Source: Methanobacteriaceae archaeon (GTDB lineage: Archaea; Methanobacteriota; Methanobacteria; Methanobacteriales; Methanobacteriaceae). From it: 5,682 nt of DNA. The stretch's first letter is position 1, and every line of letters starts with the position of its first letter. A program made the translations under genes and the position numbers. The DNA lies in assembly GCA_030681145.1 (NCBI GenBank), contig JAUXXK010000311.1, positions 1 through 5,682 on the forward strand, in the 5' to 3' direction. The notes beneath the pieces were generated by a model. The model made no database searches. It was given only the letters and a program-made list of their open reading frames with translations, and was not told the origin of the DNA. This document shows positions 1 through 5,069 of this stretch, one piece after another.

Positions 1-623
1 GCCATGCAGAAGGCCATGATTATCCTCCACATATGATAAATTACCGAGCAAACATCTGGGCTCTTAAAAAGATGGGAGTAACACAAATAATTGCTACCAA
101 CGCCGTGGGATCTCTTCAAAAAGTGATTGAACCAGGCAAAATTGTTATACCTCATGATTTTCTTGATTTTACTAAACTACGGCCTGGAACATTCTATGAT
201 CAGCGTACAGTCCATATAGACATTACCAACCCATATTGTGATAAAATTAGAAATACCTTGGTTTCTGTAGGGAATGTTGTTGATAATGGGATTTATGTTT
301 GTACTGAAGGACCCCGTTTTGAGACTGCTGCTGAAATTAAAATGTTTCAGATATTAGGAGGTACACTAGTAGGTATGACCGGTATTCCTGAAGCAGTGTT
401 AGCCCGAGAAGTTGAAATATGTTATGGTAGTATATGTCTGGTTTCTAATTATGCTGCTTCCATTTCTCCAGACAAGTTAACCATTGATGAAGTTTTTGAG
501 ATAATGGAGAACAGAAAACACGATATTGTTAACTTAATAAATCATGCCATCAAAACCATGCCTTCAGAAGATGATTGTAACTGCCAAAAAGCCTTAGAGG
601 GTGCTGAAGTAGACGAAGTTTAA
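1..623 (+). CDS. mtnP: S-methyl-5'-thioinosine/thioadenosine phosphorylase, 5'-truncated by the window
   Basis: This is a purine nucleoside phosphorylase of the MTAP/MTIP family. It cleaves methylthio-nucleosides with phosphate to a free base and 5-methylthioribose-1-phosphate, a cytoplasmic step of purine and methionine salvage. The reading frame is open from base 3 and encodes a family motif (HAEGH, PPH, INYRANIWAL) before the first ATG at 33. That ATG is therefore internal, and about 50 N-terminal residues lie outside the window. Other family marks are the ATNAVGSL phosphate-site segment, TEGPRFET and VGMTGIPEAVLARE. Human MTAP has T-D-Y-D at the purine-binding site; here it is S-N-Y-A (bases 444-455). 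Asn instead of Asp favours a 6-oxopurine, so methylthioinosine is the likelier substrate. This agrees with methanogens that first deaminate methylthioadenosine. The tail is short and cysteine-containing (CNCQ). Family assignment is firm; substrate is inferred. Confidence 0.93.
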   Translation, partial: HAEGHDYPPHMINYRANIWALKKMGVTQIIATNAVGSLQKVIEPGKIVIPHDFLDFTKLRPGTFYDQRTVHIDITNPYCDKIRNTLVSVGNVVDNGIYVCTEGPRFETAAEIKMFQILGGTLVGMTGIPEAVLAREVEICYGSICLVSNYAASISPDKLTIDEVFEIMENRKHDIVNLINHAIKTMPSEDDCNCQKALEGAEVDEV

Positions 624-630
624 ATAGTAA

Positions 631-656
631 ACTAAAATTTAGTCGCATATTTTTTT
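631..656 (+). terminator. Hairpin plus T-run after the phosphorylase gene
   Basis: Arms ACTAAA (631-636) and TTTAGT (638-643) form a perfect inverted repeat with a one-base centre. Seven T residues follow at 650-656. A second, overlapping repeat (AGTTTA 617-622, TAAACT 628-633) spans the stop codon. Further T-rich tracts lie at about 711-735. Archaeal termination depends mainly on U-tracts, so the T-run is the stronger evidence and the AT-only hairpin is weak. Confidence 0.45.
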
Positions 657-816
657 AAAAAAAACATTAAAAACTAGTTTCCATATATTTCTTTAAGGAT
701 ATCCTATTTTAATTCTTTATTTTTTTCTTTTTATTCATTATTTCTATTTTAAAAATTAATTAAGGCCTTTTAAATAAAAATTTAAGAAATATAGTTATTT
801 AAGGAGTAAAACGGAC
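657..816. other. AT-rich convergent intergenic stretch
   Basis: Between the end of the phosphorylase and the end of the minus-strand block the DNA is almost all A and T, with T-runs on the plus strand and A/T tracts on the minus strand. It contains a GC-centred palindrome (AAGGCCTT region, about 762-769) and a short AT hairpin (TTAAAT 770-775, ATTTAA 780-785). No credible gene was found. It most likely holds the terminators of both converging transcripts. Confidence 0.5.
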
Positions 817-1168
817 CCATAGCCCATGGAAAATATATTAAACATATGTTTTACAGTTTTTAATCTTAAATATCCCACTATAGATCTAAAACTATTCCAA
901 TTCCCATCTTAGAAATCATAACCATGGTAAGATTCACAGGGCCGAGCATAGGATGAATTAAAAATACATCCAGATGTCCTAAATGCCAGATGTTGAAAAG
1001 TAGAGTTACAGTTATCCAAGTTAAAAATCTCGGATTAATCATTTCACCAGAATTTTTGATTTTATTCCAGATATAACTCCCGAACATGAACTCTTCAAAT
1101 GCAGGAGTAATCAAACCAAAAATTATCCCTATTTCCATAACTTCAACCAGTAATATTAAATTAATAAT
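817..1168 (-). pseudogene. Decayed CPBP-family intramembrane protease fragment
   Basis: The longest intact piece, 1138-878, encodes 86 residues with TPAFEEFMFGSYIW and LFNIWHLGHLD. These match the first two CPBP motifs (EExxxR and FxxxH), then the frame ends at IVLDL with TAG at 878-880. Coding resemblance continues past that stop in other frames: GYLRLKT in one, then KNCKTYV and FHGLW (to base 817) in another. Together they resemble the usual C-terminal sequence of the family, GIVLG-x-LRLKTKNC-...-HG-x-x-N. At least two frameshifts are therefore implied, one near 878-895 and one in an A-run near 857-861 (minus-strand sense). The EExxxR arginine is replaced (EEFMFG), and the frame is closed upstream by TAA at 1169-1171. 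The N-terminal membrane helices are thus missing, and the ATG at 1138 lies inside a hydrophobic segment. It directly follows the XRE regulator gene. A short functional membrane peptide cannot be excluded but is less likely. Confidence 0.72.
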
Positions 1169-1178
1169 TTAACATTTA

Positions 1179-1373
1179 TTATTCCTTATAAACGAAAATA
1201 TCCTCAATTGTCACATTAAAAAATTTAGCCATCTTAAAAGCAAGATTTATGGAAGGATCATACTTGTTTTTTTCTATGGCAATAATTGTCTGGCGAGTCA
1301 CATTCAACTCACGGGCCAGATCCTCTTGAGTAATGTCTTGCATGGCCCGGAAGACTTTTAATTTATTTTCCAT
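1179..1373 (-). CDS. Small XRE/Cro-type transcriptional regulator
   Basis: This 64-residue protein is a nearly pure helix-turn-helix domain of the XRE (HTH_3) family, of the short type often encoded beside small membrane proteins. The first helix of the motif is TQEDLARELNV (residues 15-25) and the recognition helix is TRQTIIAIEKNK (26-37). The usual YDPS turn (38-41) and the hydrophobic end FNVTIEDIFVYKE follow. No sensor domain is present, so any signal must come from a partner or from protein level. The start is supported by AAGGGG (1381-1386) seven bases upstream of the ATG. It lies 21 bp after the CPBP protease gene and in the same operon, so it probably represses that operon by binding the palindrome at 2652-2671. 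The family is certain; the target site is inferred. Confidence 0.93.
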   Translation of the reverse strand: MENKLKVFRAMQDITQEDLARELNVTRQTIIAIEKNKYDPSINLAFKMAKFFNVTIEDIFVYKE

Positions 1374-1394
1374 GATTAAACCCCTTATAAATAT

Positions 1395-2183
1395 TTAAAT
1401 AAATATGAGTAATGGAACTATTACGTGAAGTACAATATCTGCGGAAAAATGAGATATCATAGCGGACTCCAAGCCTTTTTTCCAGTAAAGCCATCCAAAT
1501 AGAACTCCCCCCACTGCATTTAAAATAATTGTGCGAGTAATTAGTAATGGAGTTAAAGTAGTTATGCTCATTAAAACAGGTAAATGGCCCGCTCCAAATA
1601 TGATCGCTGCCAAGAAAATGGCCAACCATATGCTAATTTTAGATGGATTTCCATCTTTTGATTGTTTTATTTTATAGCAAATCCACACAATTAGTGTCAT
1701 TAAGAATAGTCTTAGCATGATTTCTTCATTTATTCCACCGTAAAATGATGCCAAAAATCCTTGCCAAGCCGGAGGATTTATGGAACTGACTTGAGCTACA
1801 TTATTGGTCACACCCAGAAGGGAAAATAAATAATCCATACCCACAATCAAAATACCCACCAATAATCCCAGTCCAATAGATATCCTCAGAATTGGTTTTA
1901 AATCATTTTTTATTTTTCTACCTTCAAACCAACCTTCCAATATAGGAAGTCCAAATCCGACTTTTTTTGCTATTTTAAGCCCTATAAAAATGATAATCGC
2001 GAAAATAATAGCATTCTGAATAATTTGTCCTGCAAGTAACACGTAAAGCGAAATCTGTAAATTTTCAGGTATGCCTCCCTGAAGCGTAAATACATACGGT
2101 AGAATGGCCATTACTCCAAAAATACTGGCCATCCATAAAATTAAAAACAATTTCCGATTTATATTCATTTTATCAACACTCAT
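1395..2183 (-). CDS. CPBP-family intramembrane glutamic protease (CAAX protease/Abi type)
   Basis: This 262-residue polytopic membrane protein belongs to the CPBP family (PF02517), which includes Rce1-type CAAX proteases and bacteriocin-immunity proteins. All core motifs are present: NEEIMLR (EE at 153-154, R158), FGAGH (F196, H200) and SHFSAD (H245, D249). The gene is therefore probably catalytically intact. Hydrophobic segments lie near residues 11-31, 45-71, 99-123, 142-169, 184-203, 216-233 and 247-262. The substrate is unknown: archaeal homologues are rarely characterised, and CAAX processing is not implied. It starts 34 bp after the DUF2178 gene. The ATG at 2183 has only a weak GGAT upstream. 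An in-frame ATG at 2168 is preceded by GTTGAT and is a plausible alternative that removes five residues. Confidence 0.9.
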   Translation of the reverse strand: MSVDKMNINRKLFLILWMASIFGVMAILPYVFTLQGGIPENLQISLYVLLAGQIIQNAIIFAIIIFIGLKIAKKVGFGLPILEGWFEGRKIKNDLKPILRISIGLGLLVGILIVGMDYLFSLLGVTNNVAQVSSINPPAWQGFLASFYGGINEEIMLRLFLMTLIVWICYKIKQSKDGNPSKISIWLAIFLAAIIFGAGHLPVLMSITTLTPLLITRTIILNAVGGVLFGWLYWKKGLESAMISHFSADIVLHVIVPLLIFI

Positions 2184-2217
2184 TTATCCATTGGTTTTAT
2201 AAAATTTATTTAATATT

Positions 2218-2625
2218 TTAATATTTTCGATTGTAGTAAATACGAGAAATCCCATAAATGACCAGACATACAACTGCAGATCCTATTAAAATATAACCCG
2301 TCAGAACCCATTCAGGAAAGCTATTTCTTAGGGCCAAAATGATTATACCTACGTAAATTATAACTGCTAAAAAAATTCCCAGAGTCATAGAGGATGCTTT
2401 TTCATTAATTAATTGAGTTCTTTCATCCTCTACCACCTCACCATCACCTTGAAACATCTCTTTTATATTGTCTCTTTTAATGTAGATAATCGGTATTTCT
2501 ATAATAACTATTAGAATAGCCAGTAAAACTAAATAAATACTTCCAATAATCAATCCGGCCACCCATAAACCAGTTACAAAAGCCGAAACTATTTTTAAGA
2601 TCATTCCTTGTTTTTTAAGATTCAT
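2218..2625 (-). CDS. DUF2178 family membrane protein
   Basis: This 135-residue protein has four predicted membrane segments, about residues 9-28, 30-50, 81-99 and 105-124. A hydrophilic loop between the second and third carries EDERTQLINEKA (66-77), the recognisable signature of DUF2178 (PF09946). The function is unknown; members are common in archaea and are often found beside small XRE regulators, as here. An ATG at 2646 would add seven residues, but AAGGTGAA (2632-2639) sits seven bases before the ATG at 2625, which I therefore take as the start. It is the first gene of a minus-strand operon with the CPBP protease and the XRE regulator. A TATA box and palindrome lie just upstream. The loop could be where this protein contacts the regulator or protease, but nothing in the sequence proves that. 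Confidence 0.87.
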   Translation of the reverse strand: MNLKKQGMILKIVSAFVTGLWVAGLIIGSIYLVLLAILIVIIEIPIIYIKRDNIKEMFQGDGEVVEDERTQLINEKASSMTLGIFLAVIIYVGIIILALRNSFPEWVLTGYILIGSAVVCLVIYGISRIYYNRKY

Positions 2626-2651
2626 GATAAATTCACCTTTATACATTCACT

Positions 2652-2671
2652 ATGTAAACTATACTTTACAT
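2652..2671. promoter_or_regulatory. 20-bp palindrome, probable operator of the membrane operon
   Basis: Arms ATGTAAA (2652-2658) and TTTACAT (2665-2671) form a perfect inverted repeat around a TATA-containing centre. Part of the arm recurs as AGTTTAC at 2684-2690, the inverse of GTAAACT at 2654-2660. The heptamer TATGTCA occurs at 2672-2678 and 2693-2699, exactly 21 bp apart, or two helical turns. The palindrome lies between the TATA box and the DUF2178 start and should cover the transcription start. This is the expected position for a dimeric XRE repressor; the regulator at 1179-1373 is the obvious candidate. Confidence 0.6.
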
Positions 2672-2676
2672 TATGT

Positions 2677-2685
2677 CATATAAAG
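2677..2685 (-). promoter_or_regulatory. TATA box of the DUF2178-CPBP-XRE operon
   Basis: Read on the minus strand the sequence is CTTTATATG, close to the methanogen TATA consensus TTTATATA, with a purine-rich GTAAA just upstream as a possible BRE. A start about 25 bases downstream falls near 2656, giving a leader of about 30 bases that contains the AAGGTGAA ribosome binding site. The position is consistent with the start chosen at 2625. Confidence 0.55.
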
Positions 2686-2699
2686 TTTACTATATGTCA

Positions 2700-2981
2700 A
2701 TATTTATTCACATTAAAAATCAAAAGAAATTTAGAGATTATCTAAAAATCATTAGAGGAGGGTCATAATATTAGTAAAAAAAGAATAATGGCCTAAAATA
2801 TCTTAAAAATTAAAAAATAAATGGGTGCTGATAAATTAATTATTAAATAAAATTTTTTATTTTAAGAATAATTTCTGAGATAAATATTTGTTTAATAAGA
2901 TTCTAAAAGTATTACATTAAATCAAATCTTAATTTCATTAGAAATAACTTTAATGAATTAATAAATTAATGAAAGAACCCT
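2700..2981. other. Gene-free AT-rich stretch between divergent genes
   Basis: No convincing open frame is present on either strand. It contains an isolated GAGGAGGGT (2755-2763), which resembles a strong ribosome binding site but has no usable frame after it. It also has an AT-only inverted repeat (AAATAAAA 2845-2852, TTTTATTT 2855-2862). The promoter of the flavoprotein gene should lie near the right end: ACTTTAATGAA at about 2947 is a weak TATA candidate, and the symmetric ATTAATAAATTAAT follows it. No strong call is possible. Confidence 0.4.
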
Positions 2982-2995
2982 TAGGAGATCCTATA

Positions 2996-3565
2996 ATGAA
3001 AAAAGTTCTGTTATTATGTGCCAGTCCGAGAAAAAAAAGTAACACCATGCAAGTAATGGAAAAATGTGCCGAAGAAATAGAGAAAAACAATGTGGAAACT
3101 GAAATAGTATCCCTTAGAAAGATGAATATCGATTCTTGTCATGCTTGTGGTAAATGCAAAAAAATCAAGAAATGCAAGCTGAAAGATGGATTAAATGAGA
3201 TTATAGGCCAAATAAGAGAATCTGAAGGTTTAATTGTAGGAAGCCCAGTTTACTTTGGTACTGCCAGGGGATCACTCATGGCCGCATTACAGAGAATAGG
3301 AATGGTATCTCGAGCTACAGACAACTTTTTGAGCTGGAAAGTAGGAGGTCCTATTGCTGTAGCACGTAGGGGAGGTCATACTGCCACTATACAGGAATTA
3401 TTAATGTTTTATTTCATTAATGAAATGATTGTACCGGGATCCACCTACTGGAACATGGTCTTTGGATGGGCTCCTGGCGAAGTGGAAGAAGATACCGAGG
3501 GAATGGAAACCATACGCTTGTTTGGAGAAAATGTGGCTAAATTAATTAATAAAATTAGTGAATAA
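2996..3565 (+). CDS. Iron-sulfur flavoprotein (Isf family, flavodoxin-like fold)
   Basis: This 189-residue NADPH-dependent FMN reductase-like protein has an added cluster motif. LLLCASPRKKSNT (residues 5-17) is the FMN phosphate loop, GSPVYFG (82-88) is the second flavin-contact segment, and RRGGHTATIQE (124-134) is the third. Between them Cys48, Cys51, Cys54 and Cys60 form CX2CX2CX5C, the compact spacing known for the [4Fe-4S] cluster of Methanosarcina thermophila Isf. The likely role is cytoplasmic electron transfer, probably from ferredoxin; in Isf proteins reduction of O2 or H2O2 has also been reported. An upstream in-frame ATG at 2969 would add nine residues, but AGGAG (2983-2987) with eight-base spacing supports the ATG at 2996. 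The gene is followed 98 bp later by a NifX-type gene on the same strand. The partner and the exact reaction cannot be read from the sequence. Confidence 0.9.
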   Translation: MKKVLLLCASPRKKSNTMQVMEKCAEEIEKNNVETEIVSLRKMNIDSCHACGKCKKIKKCKLKDGLNEIIGQIRESEGLIVGSPVYFGTARGSLMAALQRIGMVSRATDNFLSWKVGGPIAVARRGGHTATIQELLMFYFINEMIVPGSTYWNMVFGWAPGEVEEDTEGMETIRLFGENVAKLINKISE

Positions 3566-3566
3566 T

Positions 3567-3593
3567 TGAATTCACAGACTATTCCAGAATTCA
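3567..3593 (+). repeat. Inverted repeat after the flavoprotein stop
   Basis: TGAATTC (3567-3573) and GAATTCA (3587-3593) are complementary arms around a 13-base loop, starting one base after the stop codon. No T-run follows, so this is not a clear terminator. Because each arm contains the palindrome GAATTC, the pair is also a direct repeat and may be chance. Confidence 0.3.
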
Positions 3594-3663
3594 TTATACA
3601 TTTATGTAGTTCATTAATTTATTTTAATATAAGCCATAAATTAAATTTAATGGAGAAATAATT

Positions 3664-3993
3664 ATGAAAATAGCAGTAGCATCTTCAGATGGGATAAATG
3701 CAGACCTACACTTTGGAAAAGCAAGTCATTTTTCTATTTATGAATTTGACGAAGAAAAAGCTACTTTCATCGAGAAAAGAAGTGTTTCTATAGATGAAGG
3801 CCAAAAACACCAGTGGAAAAAATCATTAGACGTTGTTGAAGACTGTGAAATAGTTATATGTGTTCAGGCCGGCATGAATGGTAAGTTTGGATTGGAACAA
3901 AAAGGAATAAAATTGGTGGAAGATGAAGGAACAATAGAAGAAGTGCTTGATCGTTATATAAAACATTATAATTTCATGAAAACCCCAATTTAA
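3664..3993 (+). CDS. NifX/NafY-type protein (dinitrogenase iron-molybdenum cofactor biosynthesis domain)
   Basis: This is a 109-residue single-domain protein of PF02579, the fold shared by NifX, NafY and the C-terminal part of some NifB proteins, which binds metal-sulfur cofactors or carries them between proteins. The sequence opens with MKIAVASSDG, and the signature ADLHFGKASHFSIYEF lies at residues 13-28. Then come KHQWKKSLDVVEDCEIVIC (48-66), VQAGMNGKFGLEQKGIK (67-83) and an acidic C-terminal helix. Cys61 and Cys66 and His16, His22, His49 are possible metal ligands. The start is supported by GGAG (3652-3655), eight bases before the ATG. No nitrogenase gene is in the window. Methanogens carry many such stand-alone proteins, so a role in nitrogenase assembly should not be assumed. 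Pairing with the flavoprotein suggests cluster handling or redox work. It may be co-transcribed or use a weak TATA (TTTAATATA, about 3623-3631). Confidence 0.88.
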   Translation: MKIAVASSDGINADLHFGKASHFSIYEFDEEKATFIEKRSVSIDEGQKHQWKKSLDVVEDCEIVICVQAGMNGKFGLEQKGIKLVEDEGTIEEVLDRYIKHYNFMKTPI

Positions 3994-4135
3994 AAAAAAC
4001 TATTTAATAGATTTAAGCTCTTTATTATTTTAAAGTATTTTATTAAAATCATGAAATTTTATTTTCATTTATAATTCTTCTAATTCAGGATTATTAATAA
4101 TAAGTTATTCTAATTAATTTAAGTAAATATATATT

Positions 4136-4163
4136 AAATAACTAAATTTTTTAGTTATTTTTT
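4136..4163 (+). terminator. 11-bp hairpin with T-run in the eS1 upstream region
   Basis: Arms AAATAACTAAA (4136-4146) and TTTAGTTATTT (4150-4160) are perfectly complementary around a TTT loop, and the T-run continues to 4163. The form is that of an intrinsic terminator for plus-strand transcription, but it is 143 bp beyond the NifX-type gene and has only one G-C pair. It could end read-through transcription, end a short untranslated transcript, or be fortuitous in AT-rich DNA. Confidence 0.4.
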
Positions 4164-4267
4164 CATTAAAGAACAAGGTTAAATATAAGAATACTCAAAA
4201 ATAGGAATACTTCAATTTATTGGCGGTGCAAACTTTTTTAAAAATTTACTGGAAATAAACTCAATAC

Positions 4268-4276
4268 ATTTATAAA
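4268..4276 (+). promoter_or_regulatory. Candidate TATA box for eS1
   Basis: TTTATAAA lies here within CATTTATAAATC, the best match to the archaeal TATA consensus upstream of eS1. It predicts a start near 4297 and a leader of about 140 bases. Competing candidates are TTTATAATA (about 4289-4297) and TTTAATATT (about 4352-4360), the last giving a leader of about 55 bases. The sequence alone does not decide between them. Confidence 0.35.
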
Positions 4277-4436
4277 TCATGAATTTACTTTATAATAATA
4301 AGGTATAATAGTATTTTTTTCAGTTTTGTAATTTGTAAGTTGATCTAAATTATTTAATATTATTTGAATTTGATAACTAGAAGTTTGAATTATTTTCAAA
4401 ATTCTTTTTACCCAATTTCACAAATAAGGTGATAAA

Positions 4437-5021
4437 ATGGCTAAAGCAAGGCGACGCAGAGTAAGAGATACCTGGAAAGAAAAACAATGGTACAAAATAA
4501 CTAGTCCTAAGGCGTTCGGAGGAAATGAAATTGGAAATACTCCTTCAAGAGACCCTGAACTGTTACTTAAAAGAAGAGTAGATGTCACAATGAGAGAATT
4601 AACCGGTGACTTCTCTAAACAATACATAAAATTAAAATTCCAAATTGATAATGTAGCTGGAAATTCTGCTGAAACCAAATTCATAGGACATCAAGTCACT
4701 ACTGACTATGTTAGAAGTATGATCCGAAGAGGAACTAGTAGAATAGACACCCCAGTTATTGTAAACACAAACGACGGACACAAAATGAAGGTTCAAGTTC
4801 TGGCAATAACTACTAGAAGGGCTAAGTCATCCCAACAAAAATACATGCGAGAAACTATGCAAGAACTTCTAACAAAGATTTCCGCTCAAAAGAGCTATGA
4901 AGAACTGATTGAAGGATTGGTTATTGGTAAAATAGCTTCTGAAATTTATCACAAAGCGAAAAAGATCTACCCTCTCAAAAGAGTAGAAATTATTAAAACC
5001 AAAGTTTTAGAAGAAGAATAG
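4437..5021 (+). CDS. rps3ae: 30S ribosomal protein eS1 (S3Ae)
   Basis: This 194-residue protein is eS1, a small-subunit ribosomal protein found in archaea and eukaryotes (S3a) and absent from bacteria. It binds 16S rRNA near the platform and mRNA exit. Typical features are the very basic start MAKARRRRVRDTWKEKQWYK and the segment ITSPKAFGGNEIGNTPS (21-37). ELTGDFSKQYIKLKFQI, FIGHQVTTDYVRSMIRRGTSRID, an arginine/lysine-rich core and a charged C-terminal helix ending in EEE follow. The length is normal for archaea. The start is firm: AAGGTGAT (4426-4433) lies just upstream of the ATG. The gene stands after 443 bp of non-coding DNA, so it has its own promoter. It is followed by a DUF92 gene 48 bp later, with an inverted repeat across its stop codon. 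Confidence 0.97.
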   Translation: MAKARRRRVRDTWKEKQWYKITSPKAFGGNEIGNTPSRDPELLLKRRVDVTMRELTGDFSKQYIKLKFQIDNVAGNSAETKFIGHQVTTDYVRSMIRRGTSRIDTPVIVNTNDGHKMKVQVLAITTRRAKSSQQKYMRETMQELLTKISAQKSYEELIEGLVIGKIASEIYHKAKKIYPLKRVEIIKTKVLEEE

Positions 5022-5047
5022 ATTTAAAATCTATTCAAAACTTTTTT
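5016..5047 (+). terminator. 10-bp inverted repeat across the eS1 stop codon, followed by T6
   Basis: Arms GAATAGATTT (5016-5025) and AAATCTATTC (5027-5036) are perfectly complementary with one base between them; a real RNA hairpin would open a loop of about five bases. The eS1 stop TAG (5019-5021) lies inside the left arm. Six T residues follow at 5042-5047, and the next gene starts at 5070. It may be a terminator or attenuator separating eS1 from the DUF92 gene, or a 3'-end processing or stabilising hairpin. Confidence 0.5.
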
Positions 5048-5069
5048 AATAAATGAATTGGGATCGGTT

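Larger units (their letters stand above)
3994..4436. other. Gene-free stretch upstream of eS1: terminators and promoter region
   Basis: No gene is visible on either strand. The left part has T-rich tracts and small hairpins (CTTTA 4020-4024 with TAAAG 4031-4035; ATGAAA 4051-4056 with TTTCAT 4063-4068), likely the end of the NifX-type transcript. A stronger hairpin lies at 4136-4160. A near-direct repeat (GAATACTCAA 4189-4198, GAATACTTCAA 4206-4216) precedes an island of higher GC (GGCGGTGCAAAC, about 4221-4232). The right part has several TATA-like elements and the eS1 leader. Confidence 0.5.

Noticed and set aside
33..623. Phosphorylase starting at the ATG at 33
   Set aside because: Conserved family residues are encoded in frame upstream of that ATG to the window edge, so the true start lies outside.
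826..912. Small plus-strand frame starting MENILNICF after AAGGAG at 801
   Set aside because: Only 28 codons, spacing from AAGGAG is too long, and it overlaps the decayed CPBP gene on the other strand.
1391..1406. Palindrome ATATTTA-AA-TAAATAT at the CPBP stop codon as a second operator or promoter
   Set aside because: It is purely A and T in AT-rich DNA, is unlike the arms at 2652-2671, and a start from it would remove the XRE gene's ribosome binding site.
1363..1629. 88-codon minus-strand open frame
   Set aside because: It lies inside the CPBP protease gene in another frame, has no family motif and no ribosome binding site.
2845..2862. AT-only inverted repeat AAATAAAA/TTTTATTT as a terminator
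   Set aside because: No gene ends nearby and such repeats are expected by chance in this composition.
4418..4684. 88-codon minus-strand open frame opposite eS1
   Set aside because: It is antisense to the firmly identified eS1 gene and resembles no family.
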